The notes: generated by a model from the sequence alone, not told the origin. DNA of 40,116 bases from Anaerolineae bacterium (GCA_028277515.1 JANQGC010000087.1:1-40116), one strand, 5' to 3'; shown: positions 7,990-15,363, counted from the first letter of the stretch. Translations and numbers: made by a program.

Positions 7990-8258
7990 CTAGAGATTGT
8001 CCAACCGGATGTAAGTCCGGCCGGTCCCGTTCACAGGCGTGCGGCTGCGGGACTTATTCGGATCCCGCATCTGCAATAGAAAAACACCCACCCCGTAAGT
8101 AATGAAATCCTTCTCGGGCGTCACCTCGATCACGCAGGAGTCGGCAAGAAATTGCTCGTCTACTTCTTTGTTACTGAAGACGGCCTACACCAGATCGGGC
8201 GGAAGTTCACTGACTCGACAACTTCCCATACTTCGTTGGTGGTAAGCTGCAATGTCAT
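7990..8258 (-). pseudogene. Remnant of a small PPOX-like flavin-binding gene (internal deletion plus frameshift)
   Basis: On the minus strand a strong ribosome site (AAGGAGG, about 8264-8271) precedes ATG at 8258. The frame reads MTLQLTTNEVWEVVESVNF and stops at 8160-8162 after 32 codons. A second frame continues to the stop at 7990-7992 and reads EVDEQFLADSCVIEVTP, then ITYGVGVFLLQMRDPNKSR. This looks like the C-terminal part of a pyridoxamine-phosphate-oxidase-like family whose members are roughly twice as long. The two halves are out of frame by two bases, so the gene appears to have lost its middle and its frame. The family call comes from remembered C-terminal patterns and is uncertain. 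A sequencing or assembly error could explain the shift but not the missing middle. It fills most of the 340-base gap between two convergent genes. Confidence 0.55.
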
Positions 8259-8321
8259 AATAATCCTCCTTCTTGACGCGTTTAAAGAGCATGATAACTT
8301 ACACCTTCAGTTTTCCCCAAA

Positions 8322-9728
8322 TCAAGCCGCGCTTTTCAATTTACGAGCTGTTGCTGCACTGAGCGTCACACTGTGCAACGTAGATTGCGCAGCCATCATT
8401 CGTTCTTGAGAAACCTCCCAGGTCAAATCATGAGCTGCTTCAGTCCGCCCCGGCAGTCTCAAAGTAATGAATACCAACAGCGCCGTAGATAAGATCAATG
8501 CCGCAGAGATCAGAAAAACGCTTTGGGGTGGAATATAACGAACGACGGCCAGCACTAGCGCCGGCGCCAATAAACTGCCCAACGAACCGACTGCTCCCTT
8601 GATGCCCATGGCCCGCGAACGGTGTTCTTCTGGGGTGATGTCCAGGTAAGCGGCACTCAATGTCGGATTCAGCAAGGCTTCGCCCAACCCGGCAATGATA
8701 AAAGCCGCAATAATCACCCCATAAACATTCGTGAGCATTAGCCCAACATATTGGGTTGCATGCAAAATAAGGCCGACGATGAGCACCGGTTTACGACCCC
8801 ACCGGTCACTGGATTGACCCAGTGCTAGACTACCAACCAGCGTGGCCCAGCCATACAAGCTGATCGCTGCACCAAACTGCGCCGTTGACCATCCCAATTC
8901 ATCAAACACGTAGAACGGCAGTTGGGGATCGATGAAGAACCAGGCGAAGATCATGCTTAAATTAACGAAGAGCAGCGTGCCAAAGGCCAACAGTGGATGG
9001 GGCAGCGACGCCATGAAAGAAACGGCCGTTTTCATCTCCGGCGCCAATCTTGCGGCGCGCTTCTGGTAGAGGGTTTCTCTACGCCTCTCCTCGCTGGTGT
9101 GGGTTTCAGGGATAACGAAGAATGCGATGAGGAGGGTGAGCAGCGCCATGCCAATCGATGCGATGAAGGGTGGTCCATATCCCCACTTGTCGTATAGCAA
9201 ACCGCCTACAACCGGTCCAATGATGAAACCGGCCGCCGTTCCGCCGCCGATGACGCCGATCCAACGGGCGCGCTCATCTTCGGGTGCGATATCGGCCACC
9301 AAGCCCATCGTCGCCGGTCCTAAACCTGCCGTTAGCGCCCCGGCCAGGCCACGAATGACAATGAACACCAAGGAAGTGGCCGCCAGGTAATAGCCGGTGA
9401 AAGCGGCCGTGAAAACTGCAAAAGAACCGAGTATTAACGGCCGTCTCCCGAACCGATCCGCTAACGATCCCATAAACGGCGCCGCAATCACGCCCGCCAG
9501 CGAATAAGCCATGACACTCGTCGCCAGGACGGCCACGCCGTCGCCGAAATCGCCGATCATGCGGGCAAAGAGGGGGAAGATCATGCCGTAACTAGTCATC
9601 TGCAGAGCCGTACAAATCGCCAAAAAGACGATGATGATACGGGCACGGCGGGGGTCCGTGCCGGGCGTTGCCACCTGGGTCGCCGGCATGATTTTCCCCA
9701 TGTGGGCATGGTTCTGGGGCAAATTCAT
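8322..9728 (-). CDS. MFS efflux transporter, 12 TM, drug/multidrug type
   Basis: A 468-residue membrane protein with about twelve hydrophobic segments in two halves. The major-facilitator loop motif after TM2 is present (GSLADRFGRRPLIL) and is repeated in degenerate form after TM8 (GQSSDRWGRKPVLIVG). A glycine-rich stretch in the fifth helix (GVIGGGTAAGFIIGPVVGG) matches the antiporter motif C of proton-coupled exporters such as TetA and the DHA1 group. A hydrophilic N-terminal tail of about 30 residues and a C-terminal tail of about 40 residues are cytoplasmic. The ATG overlaps the stop of the SnoaL-like gene by four bases, so the two are co-translated. The exported compound is unknown. Confidence 0.88.
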   Translation of the reverse strand: MNLPQNHAHMGKIMPATQVATPGTDPRRARIIIVFLAICTALQMTSYGMIFPLFARMIGDFGDGVAVLATSVMAYSLAGVIAAPFMGSLADRFGRRPLILGSFAVFTAAFTGYYLAATSLVFIVIRGLAGALTAGLGPATMGLVADIAPEDERARWIGVIGGGTAAGFIIGPVVGGLLYDKWGYGPPFIASIGMALLTLLIAFFVIPETHTSEERRRETLYQKRAARLAPEMKTAVSFMASLPHPLLAFGTLLFVNLSMIFAWFFIDPQLPFYVFDELGWSTAQFGAAISLYGWATLVGSLALGQSSDRWGRKPVLIVGLILHATQYVGLMLTNVYGVIIAAFIIAGLGEALLNPTLSAAYLDITPEEHRSRAMGIKGAVGSLGSLLAPALVLAVVRYIPPQSVFLISAALILSTALLVFITLRLPGRTEAAHDLTWEVSQERMMAAQSTLHSVTLSAATARKLKSAA

Positions 9729-10195
9729 ACCCTGGCTCCTAGTTCCACTAGCAATGTGGCCAAATCTATGTAAATCGTCTCCCGCTGAATGAGGCCCGCG
9801 TGCACGTCATAAATGGTCACACCCCTAAACTGGATGGTTCTCCCCGTGGGATCGAGCCGTTCCTCGAAAACCGGCGGGCCTAGTGGACCGGTGTGCGTGC
9901 CGGTGAAGACCCACTCCGTGACGACGACTTCCTCGGCAGCAATCGTACGCTTCACGTCGTAATCTATCTCATCGAAACCGGCGAACCAGGCCGGAAAGAA
10001 GGCGGCGCTTTCTTCGGCCGAACTGGGCGGATTCTCAAAAGCGTCCCCGTAAACCCAATCCACGACGTAATCTTGCGCATGCAAAGAGTTCATGGTTTCG
10101 GTATCTTGCACCGCCAGGGCCGTCACAAACTGCGAAACAATCTCAAATGCGGAGGGATTTTTTATTGAAGTTTCACGCTTCATCTGCCTTTCCAT
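9725..10195 (-). CDS. SnoaL-like/NTF2-fold protein
   Basis: A protein of 156 residues, or 152 if the second in-frame ATG at 10183 is used; GAAAGG stands close before that second ATG, so the exact start is open. The pattern is that of SnoaL-like polyketide-cyclase relatives: an N-terminal helix pair (AFEIVSQFVTALAVQDTET), then DYVVDW, then FPAWFAGFDEIDYDVKRTI, then EEVVVTEWVFTGTHTGP and FRGVTIYDV. Many such proteins are cone-shaped NTF2-fold enzymes or binding proteins of unknown substrate. It is coupled to the downstream MFS exporter by an ATGA overlap, which suggests handling of the same small molecule. Confidence 0.8.
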   Translation of the reverse strand: MERQMKRETSIKNPSAFEIVSQFVTALAVQDTETMNSLHAQDYVVDWVYGDAFENPPSSAEESAAFFPAWFAGFDEIDYDVKRTIAAEEVVVTEWVFTGTHTGPLGPPVFEERLDPTGRTIQFRGVTIYDVHAGLIQRETIYIDLATLLVELGARV

Positions 10196-10259
10196 TCGTT
10201 AAGCGTGGCCACGGATTCTTTCCGAGACAGTGGGACGCAGTAAGAAACTGCGGCCACAA

Positions 10260-11567
10260 CTAAGCAATCTTTTCTGCTGGAGCCTTGCCGCTGCGCCACA
10301 GCAGCCAGAGCGCGCCGACGCCGACTATCGCAATGAGCCAGTTTACCAGACTACCCAACCAGGGAATGGCAATCACAGCTACAACCAGCAATAATCCCAA
10401 CAAAAGTGACCAATATGGCGTGTCGGCTAATGTAGGGCTAACTCGCTGCAATATTTGCTGGCCGATAAAGTAGCCAACGATGATTTTGGTGAGATAGAGT
10501 AACACCAGCACGAAGACCATCATAAAGGCAAGAACAACTGCCAGCATGACGAAAATCACCACACCACTCAAATTGCCAAATTGGAGCACACCGAAGAAAA
10601 GTGCCAGTAAGATAGCGGCTACAATTAGGACAACAATGATCACCGGCACGCCAAAGTAGACCAGCGCACCCCACCCCAGGCTGGGCAGAGGTTTTTCTCT
10701 AATTTGCTCGCTGAGACGTGTAACGAAGTTGGGAACCTGCCAGACAAGCAGGGCGCCAATCAGGGCCAGCGTGATAAAACGACGCACGTGCCGCCAGACG
10801 GCTTGGCCTGTGCTCGGCTGATTGTCAACGCTCACGCTCACACCTTCGTGAGTGAAATGAACATCACCCGCAACGACAGTGGAAGGAATGTCAATTGATT
10901 GAGGAGATCGATAGGTGAAGTCCCCGCCAATTTCAGCGGCATCATCCACCGTAAGGCCGGATGGAACGGCAGGCATGGATGGCGCATCCGGCATGAATTG
11001 GTAAGGATTCACCGGTGGGGCTGGGTTTTCATCACCAACTTCTGCGCTAACGTTGCCGGCGATACGGCCGTTGATCTGTAAGCTATTTACACCTACCCAC
11101 ACATCTTCGTTTACATTCCCTTCCAGCAATGCTTGAAAACCGGCAAAAACCAAGTTTTCACTTACCAGACTGCCCGATTTGCCATGCAAGCTGTAACCGG
11201 CGGCAATCAAATCACCGCCAATTTCTGCCCCTTCGCCCATTTCAATCGCCAACGCACCAATGCGAGCGTCGTCGGCGACATTGCCGTTAATTTTTACAAA
11301 TTGGCCACCCGTCCACAAATCCCCTTCAACAGTACCGTTAATCATAATCTCACTAGCGGCGACAATTAAATCCCCTTTGATCGTGCCGTCGAGAACAAAC
11401 CTATTTGCACCCACATATAAATCATCCTCAATAACTTCGCCGTCTTCGATGGTTACATTGTCACCACCACGCCCTTCAAATGCCATTGCCGAGGGCACAA
11501 ATACAAATAACAGCAGGCTCATTAAAATGATTAGCCTCAGTGTTTTGTTTAGCCGTAAATGATTCAT
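10260..11567 (-). CDS. Secreted bactofilin-like beta-repeat domain with C-terminal membrane helices
   Basis: A 435-residue protein. The ATG at 11567 is preferred over one at 11576 because AAAGGA is then 9 bases away. A signal peptide (LRLIILMSLLLFVFVPSAMAF) is followed by about 170 residues of short repeated strands of the type DGTIKGDLIVAASEIMINGT and EGDLWTGGQFVKING. These resemble the polymer-forming right-handed beta-helix of bactofilins, but here predicted to lie outside the cytoplasm. A Pro-rich linker follows, then about five transmembrane helices from residue 260 on. Such proteins occur in many bacteria without an assigned role. An envelope-associated scaffold is a reasonable guess. 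It precedes the SnoaL/MFS pair by 64 bases, a spacer with a 6-bp hairpin (10236-10252). Confidence 0.78.
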   Translation of the reverse strand: MNHLRLNKTLRLIILMSLLLFVFVPSAMAFEGRGGDNVTIEDGEVIEDDLYVGANRFVLDGTIKGDLIVAASEIMINGTVEGDLWTGGQFVKINGNVADDARIGALAIEMGEGAEIGGDLIAAGYSLHGKSGSLVSENLVFAGFQALLEGNVNEDVWVGVNSLQINGRIAGNVSAEVGDENPAPPVNPYQFMPDAPSMPAVPSGLTVDDAAEIGGDFTYRSPQSIDIPSTVVAGDVHFTHEGVSVSVDNQPSTGQAVWRHVRRFITLALIGALLVWQVPNFVTRLSEQIREKPLPSLGWGALVYFGVPVIIVVLIVAAILLALFFGVLQFGNLSGVVIFVMLAVVLAFMMVFVLVLLYLTKIIVGYFIGQQILQRVSPTLADTPYWSLLLGLLLVVAVIAIPWLGSLVNWLIAIVGVGALWLLWRSGKAPAEKIA

Positions 11568-11668
11568 CTCACACATTCCTTTGGTTATATTAGGCTGTCA
11601 GCTTTCAACCAACAGCTTTTCTAACCGCATATTCTTTCCAACTTCTTCAAATCTAAGAACAGGATCGC

Positions 11669-12082
11669 TCAGGTTAAGGATGCAGCAAACGATGCGAATT
11701 TACTGTTCGGTTTGGGGCCTCGATAATTGAACTGACCGACTACTTTCGCCCCTTTTCCTTCCAGCGCCCGCGCCATTTGCCGCAAAGTTGATCCCACCGC
11801 TGTTTTGTAGGTGCAAAATACGACAGTTTGCTTACCTTCCAGATTTCCTAGCTGTTCTATGAAGCGCATCGTCCCTTCTGTGGGGTGTTGTCGAATGATA
11901 AATAGACCCTTGACCCAACTCCCGACGCAAATGAGGTCAACTTCTGCCACATCGGCCGGGTCGGCCTGTGCTACTGCTTGGACCCGACACTGGTGACCAT
12001 GTTTTTCCATCATTTTGCCCATTGTCTCCGCCGCCTTGGCGGTTGTACCAGTACTGCTATCATAAACTATCGCAATATTCAT
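11669..12082 (-). CDS. Flavodoxin-like protein
   Basis: A 137-residue cytoplasmic protein with the flavodoxin fold. The N-terminal phosphate loop of the FMN site is clear (IVYDSSTGTTAKAAETM). The later loops that flank the isoalloxazine ring are ICVGSWVKGL and VVFCTYKTAVGS. A good ribosome site (GAAAGGAGAAAT) precedes the ATG at 12082. It lies downstream of a ferredoxin-nitroreductase gene in the same orientation, so it may serve as an electron carrier for it. This is inference from position only. A menaquinone-dependent protoporphyrinogen oxidase-like role is an alternative for short flavodoxins. Confidence 0.82.
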   Translation of the reverse strand: MNIAIVYDSSTGTTAKAAETMGKMMEKHGHQCRVQAVAQADPADVAEVDLICVGSWVKGLFIIRQHPTEGTMRFIEQLGNLEGKQTVVFCTYKTAVGSTLRQMARALEGKGAKVVGQFNYRGPKPNSKFASFAASLT

Positions 12083-12157
12083 CCGGATTTCTCCTTTCTT
12101 GGATGGTGTAGTATTCGTGCGCCAATATCCGCTGAAAATGATCCCCCCATCTTTCCT

Positions 12158-12352
12158 TCATTGGTGTTTAGGTAGGAAGGGCTTGAAAGTAGAACCACGT
12201 GCCCTTTCCAGATCTGCGGCGGGAACAGAATGAAATTTCGAGTCCCGATCGGCAACTAAGAAAGTATCACTGGCTTCATGATACCCACATACAACGATCG
12301 TGTGTCCACCAAAATCGAAATAGGGTAAAAAGCCCATATCGACAAACATCAT
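12158..12352 (-). pseudogene. Fragment of a C39-like/BtrH N-terminal-type domain
   Basis: A 64-residue minus-strand frame with block GFLPYFDFGGHTIVVCGYHE, then FLVADRDSKFHSVPAADLERARGS. It matches the His-containing half of papain/C39-like domains of the BtrH N-terminal (DUF4872) type, where GGH carries the catalytic His and the following strands end in an Asp-containing turn. The N-terminal half with the catalytic Cys is missing, and the frame is closed by a stop at 12365-12367. AGGAG about 9 bases before the ATG could allow translation. It is most likely a decayed remnant. A functional half-size protein is the less likely alternative. Confidence 0.5.
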
Positions 12353-12409
12353 CTTTCGTCTCTCCTAATAAGCCATTTCAGTCATTCGTTTTCATTGAAT
12401 GTTGCGGGG

Positions 12410-13300
12410 TTATGCCCATTCGATTCGTGGAGGTTTTCTCTCGATCATGTTTTTGAACCTGGGAATTGGATATCCAAGCGCCAAAGCTCCATACAGATTG
12501 TTATCAGGTGGGATGCCAAGCAGGCTTGGAATGCGCCGGTTCCATGTCCGCGCCATTGGAGCACGACTCGGAGAGAGCACCCATCCGATGTAAAAGTGCC
12601 CGATACCTAATGCGTGGGCGACCAGGGAGGCATTCTGCAGCGCCAATTGTGCATTTACATCCGCGAACTCAACGGTACGGCGAGCATGAAAAGCCAGAAA
12701 CACCGGTGCGCCGTTGAGTATGGGATCAGCGCCGGATTCAAACATCTGAATCATCCGTTTGAATCCGGGTATTTCTTGCAGGCCACTCTCGGCCAATTCC
12801 CGGTCAGCCAGCAGCGCCATTGTTCTGAATAATGGGTTAGAAAAGCGTTTGATTTCAAACTTTAGATACTCAATGACCATCGCGGAAATCTTGTTCAGCA
12901 CAGCCATATCCTGAACAACGAGAAACTCCGTGCTTTGCGAGTTGTGCGCGCTAGGTGCAAAGCGTGCCCCTTCGATGATTGTCTTGATGGTGTCTTTCGC
13001 CAAGGGTTTATCTCGAAATGCCCGGATGGAGCGCCGGGTCTTGAGCAACGTCAGCACCTGTTCTGTTGTGGGCATCCGCTCAAACGTAATCGCCCGGATG
13101 GTGGTCGATGGGAATTCAGAGTGGCTAATCGCACTTTGAGGGCAGATGGCCACGCATTGGCCGCAAGCAATGCAACTTGCTTCATCCATCAGTTCAGGTA
13201 TTGCCAGCTTTTCTCGTTGGATGAATATGCCCTGAGGGCAAACCCTGGTGCATAACCCGTCCTTTTTGCATCGGCTGTGGTCTAAGGTGATCATATCCAT
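12410..13300 (-). CDS. Ferredoxin-nitroreductase fusion protein
   Basis: A 296-residue protein with two parts. Residues 1-65 form a two-cluster ferredoxin module. The second cluster motif is regular (CIACGQCVAICP, C43, C46, C49, C53). In the first (CKKDGLCTRVCP, C11, C17, C21), Asp14 stands where the second Cys normally is, which in other ferredoxins gives a labile 4Fe or a 3Fe cluster. Residues 78-280 form a nitroreductase-family flavin domain that starts with KTRRSIRAFRDKPL and ends with GALALGYPIP. The fusion would deliver electrons from the clusters to FMN to reduce an unknown substrate. AGAGGAAC precedes the ATG, and the stop of a small membrane ORF is 12 bases upstream, so translation is probably coupled to it. 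Confidence 0.87.
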   Translation of the reverse strand: MDMITLDHSRCKKDGLCTRVCPQGIFIQREKLAIPELMDEASCIACGQCVAICPQSAISHSEFPSTTIRAITFERMPTTEQVLTLLKTRRSIRAFRDKPLAKDTIKTIIEGARFAPSAHNSQSTEFLVVQDMAVLNKISAMVIEYLKFEIKRFSNPLFRTMALLADRELAESGLQEIPGFKRMIQMFESGADPILNGAPVFLAFHARRTVEFADVNAQLALQNASLVAHALGIGHFYIGWVLSPSRAPMARTWNRRIPSLLGIPPDNNLYGALALGYPIPRFKNMIERKPPRIEWA

Positions 13301-13312
13301 TGTTCCTCTCCA

Positions 13313-13468
13313 TTAATTTTTAGTCAGGTTGCTGAAAGGCAGTTGGGTGCCGTTCATAATGAACAGCATCAGGAATGTGCTCGCCAGCAGAAGCAGGGTC
13401 GCCAGCCAACTGGTTTTGTACTGGATGAAGGTTAAGGTTTTTTTCAACATTCCAAGTTGCTCCAACAT
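13313..13468 (-). CDS. Small single-pass membrane protein, 45-51 aa
   Basis: A minus-strand frame of 51 codons that is short enough to be missed by length cut-offs. It has an ATG at 13468 without a clear ribosome site. A second in-frame ATG at 13450 has GGAG 9 bases before it, and I favour that start (45 residues). The product has a basic N-terminus (MLKKTLTFIQYKTSW), one hydrophobic segment (LATLLLLASTFLMLFIM) and a short polar tail. The stop at 13313-13315 lies 12 bases before the ferredoxin-nitroreductase start, so the two are likely translated together. It could anchor the soluble redox protein to the membrane. No family was recognised. Confidence 0.5.
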   Translation of the reverse strand: MLEQLGMLKKTLTFIQYKTSWLATLLLLASTFLMLFIMNGTQLPFSNLTKN

Positions 13469-13501
13469 AAGAATCGCATGCTGATAAGCTGCCTAATCAA
13501 G

Positions 13502-13560
13502 CTGCCAGGCACTTATAGGTAACCATGCTCATGAAATCAATAATCGTAAGTGCCTGGTAG
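13502..13560. repeat. Inverted repeat, 14-bp arms with one mismatch
   Basis: The left arm 13502-13515 (CTGCCAGGCACTTA) and the right arm 13547-13560 (TAAGTGCCTGGTAG) pair at 13 of 14 positions around a 31-base loop. The pair lies between the reductase gene that ends at 13608 and the small membrane ORF, in the transcribed direction of both. It could be a transcript-stabilising or attenuating hairpin, or two operator half-sites. No T-run follows it, so it is not a classical terminator. Confidence 0.6.
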
Positions 13561-13607
13561 ATTATGGTTAATTACGAGATGGAACACTTGATTGGTATGG
13601 GAAAACC

Positions 13608-14630
13608 TTAATGTCCGTTTGGACTGAGTAAAATTTTTCCACCTGTCATGTGGCCCAAATAATCCTGGACAGCGTTCTTTGCTTCTTGCAACGGATACCT
13701 GGCGCGGATATTGCTTCTGAGGTCTGTCGCCATGAGCTTTTGGGCACGCCGCCATAACATCAGGATTTGAATTAAATTCTTTTCGTTGATCCAGGGTCCT
13801 AACCAGAAGCCGTCGACTGTCTTGTCTTCAAAGACTAAGTGATCAGCTCCTGCTTGGGCCGCTTTATAAGAAAGACAACTATAAACAATGACCTTGCTAT
13901 GTCCCGGCAGGGCATCAAGCAGTTGCATCGTCATCGGCCCGGCAACCGCATCAAAGGCTAAGTGGGCATCAGCCTGATGGCATGCATCATAGAGCTGTTG
14001 GTCAAAGTTAGCATCACTGCTGTTCAAAACGATGGTTGCACCTTGCTCTTTCAGAAGTTCTACTTGTGCATCACGACGAACGACATTAATGACTTGAACC
14101 CCCTCACTGCGGCATAAACGGTTGACCATTTGTCCTAATGTGCTGGCCGCGGCCGTGAGCACTATGGCCTTATGCTCCTCCTCTTTCGCGATTTCCAAAA
14201 AAGCGACGGCCGTCAGCGGATTGATGATAGACATTGCCCCTTGCTCCAAGCTCACTGATTTAGCCAAGGGAAGGGCGCCACCCTTCGTCGAGGTCACGAT
14301 ATACTCTGCCCACATGCCGTCTCCTTTGCCCTGATTCAAACAGGCAATCCGCTTGCCCAGGAAATAGCGGCCCATCGGGCCTGGGCCAACGGCGACAACA
14401 GTCCCCGAACCTTCTCCACCAGGAACAACCGGGGGCGGATTCTTAAAACCGTATTCACCGTCCAGGAAGGCTAAATCAGAGGGATTTATGGGTGAGGCGG
14501 CAACTTTAACCAGAACCTCATCCTTTCCCGGCTTGGGAACTGGGCGCTGTTCGACCCGGAGCGCTTCGGGGCCGGAATATGAATCCAGGACAACGGCCGT
14601 CATCTGATCTGGAATTTGTAACTGGGTCAT
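13608..14630 (-). CDS. Zinc-independent medium-chain dehydrogenase/reductase (quinone reductase/enoyl reductase-like)
   Basis: A 340-residue cytoplasmic oxidoreductase of the medium-chain family. The N-terminal catalytic domain has the pattern VKVAASPINPSDLAFLDGEY and VVPGGEGSGTVVAVG. The nucleotide-binding domain begins around TAAASTLGQMVNRLC, the variant of the A-x-x-G-x-x-G loop seen in 2-enoyl thioester reductases and NAD(P)H:quinone reductases. The Cys/His zinc ligands of alcohol dehydrogenases are absent. A near-perfect ribosome site (AAGGAGGT) precedes the ATG. It lies 38 bases downstream of the 2TM-domain gene, with a 7-bp hairpin in that spacer. The substrate is unknown; reduction of an activated double bond of a quinone or enone is likely. 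Confidence 0.85.
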   Translation of the reverse strand: MTQLQIPDQMTAVVLDSYSGPEALRVEQRPVPKPGKDEVLVKVAASPINPSDLAFLDGEYGFKNPPPVVPGGEGSGTVVAVGPGPMGRYFLGKRIACLNQGKGDGMWAEYIVTSTKGGALPLAKSVSLEQGAMSIINPLTAVAFLEIAKEEEHKAIVLTAAASTLGQMVNRLCRSEGVQVINVVRRDAQVELLKEQGATIVLNSSDANFDQQLYDACHQADAHLAFDAVAGPMTMQLLDALPGHSKVIVYSCLSYKAAQAGADHLVFEDKTVDGFWLGPWINEKNLIQILMLWRRAQKLMATDLRSNIRARYPLQEAKNAVQDYLGHMTGGKILLSPNGH

Positions 14631-14651
14631 TTTTACCTCCTTACAATACAG

Positions 14652-14668
14652 AACGCTGGAACAGCGTT
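14652..14668 (-). promoter_or_regulatory. Short perfect hairpin just after the 2TM gene
   Basis: AACGCTG (14652-14658) and CAGCGTT (14662-14668) form a 7-bp stem with a 3-base loop. It abuts the stop codon of the 2TM-domain gene and lies about 15 bases before the strong ribosome site of the reductase gene. No T-run follows in the minus direction, so it may be a processing or stability element between two co-transcribed genes rather than a terminator. Confidence 0.45.
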
Positions 14669-14953
14669 TTACACTTTGTTCTCCATTTCCATGATTTCTT
14701 TAACCTTTTTCGCTTCCCAGTCTGCACCAAACGGACGGTCAAAACCCCAAAAAACAGAAATTGCGTGCACAACGATGGCAATGCCCCACCCCAGGAGCGG
14801 CCAGAAGAACCAAAGAACATCTGGTGATGTCATGATATTGAGCAGAAACAGAAATAGGTTTACGATTACGTATACGCTAAGATGAATGTAAAAACCTCTT
14901 ATGGCCTCCACTCTTTTCTTTGCCCTCTGGAAAGTGATATCTTTTTCGTTCAT
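14669..14953 (-). CDS. 2TM-domain small membrane protein
   Basis: A 94-residue protein. The start at 14953 was chosen because AAGGAG lies 8 bases before it; a longer frame to 15130 would overlap the upstream small gene. An N-terminal amphipathic part (FQRAKKRVEAIRGFYIHL) leads into two transmembrane helices (VYVIVNLFLFLLNI and FFWPLLGWGIAIVVHAI), then a charged tail (DRPFGADWEAKKVKEIMEME). This is the layout of the 2TM domain family (PF13239), often found beside regulators or on histidine kinases. Its molecular role is unknown. Confidence 0.8.
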   Translation of the reverse strand: MNEKDITFQRAKKRVEAIRGFYIHLSVYVIVNLFLFLLNIMTSPDVLWFFWPLLGWGIAIVVHAISVFWGFDRPFGADWEAKKVKEIMEMENKV

Positions 14954-15017
14954 TTTCGTCTCCTTATGCATCTTGTTAATTTGTCTACCGATAAAAATAG
15001 TGCACTGCTTCAGGTTA

Positions 15018-15281
15018 TTAATCAACACCCGTCTGGTCATACTGGTCACAGTCAACGCGTTTGACCAAGAGCAGTCGCATTCCTGAATCGCGTACTTTCT
15101 TGAGCAATCCATGTAAGGCGGCATCATCAACCACCGGACCGGTTAGCAGTGTAGTCCCATCCTCGCTTGGTGTGATCGTCAGATTATCGAACCAATCCGA
15201 CCATTGACTATCCAGGTGACCCTCGACCTTGATTTGATAAATATTTGATTGGTCTAAATCAGATCTGGATTTGTCAGACAT
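15018..15281 (-). CDS. Small conserved-type protein of unknown function
   Basis: An 87-residue soluble protein without a signal or membrane segment. The central part reads KVEGHLDSQWSDWFDNLTI, then GTTLLTGPVVDDAALHGLL, and ends with a helix-strand pair (KVRDSGMRLLLVKRVD). I have the impression that similar small proteins (GHL.W..WF...LTGPV.DQ.ALHGLL) are widespread in Chloroflexota and Cyanobacteria near regulators, but I cannot name a function. The start ATG at 15281 has AAGGTG about 5 bases before it, and the ribosome site lies beside one arm of an inverted repeat. It lies 127 bases downstream of the MalT-like regulator and 64 bases upstream of the 2TM gene. Confidence 0.7.
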   Translation of the reverse strand: MSDKSRSDLDQSNIYQIKVEGHLDSQWSDWFDNLTITPSEDGTTLLTGPVVDDAALHGLLKKVRDSGMRLLLVKRVDCDQYDQTGVD

Positions 15282-15287
15282 TACACC

Positions 15288-15322
15288 TTACCTGTGGTCA
15301 TTAATTTGTGATACACAGGTAA
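15288..15322 (-). promoter_or_regulatory. Inverted repeat directly before the start of the small gene
   Basis: TTACCTGTG (15288-15296) and CACAGGTAA (15314-15322) are perfect 9-bp arms around a 17-base spacer. The promoter-distal arm begins 6 bases before the start codon at 15281 and touches the AAGGTG ribosome site. It could be an operator for a dimeric regulator, such as the MalT-like protein encoded just upstream, or an RNA hairpin that gates translation. Confidence 0.5.
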
Positions 15323-15351
15323 TATAATGGCAATATGGTGTTATTTGGTAG

Positions 15352-15363
15352 GCACTTAAGTGC
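15352..15363. promoter_or_regulatory. 12-bp perfect palindrome, possible operator
   Basis: GCACTTAAGTGC is a perfect palindrome in the 127-base spacer between the MalT-like regulator gene and the small gene. Its half GGCACTTA/TAAGTGCC is the same as in the arms of the inverted repeat at 13502-13560, two kilobases downstream. A shared binding site for one regulator is possible. Confidence 0.4.

Noticed and set aside
8005..8020. CCGGA/TCCGG hairpin as terminator of the plus-strand operon
   Set aside because: The stem is only 5 bp, has no T-run, and lies inside the PPOX-like remnant.
8152..8409. An 85-codon plus-strand open frame across a convergent gap
   Set aside because: It runs antisense to the PPOX-like remnant and the end of the MFS gene and has no family pattern or ribosome site.
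14954..15130. An N-terminal extension of the 2TM-domain protein
   Set aside because: It overlaps the upstream small gene, and AAGGAG before 14953 marks the real start.
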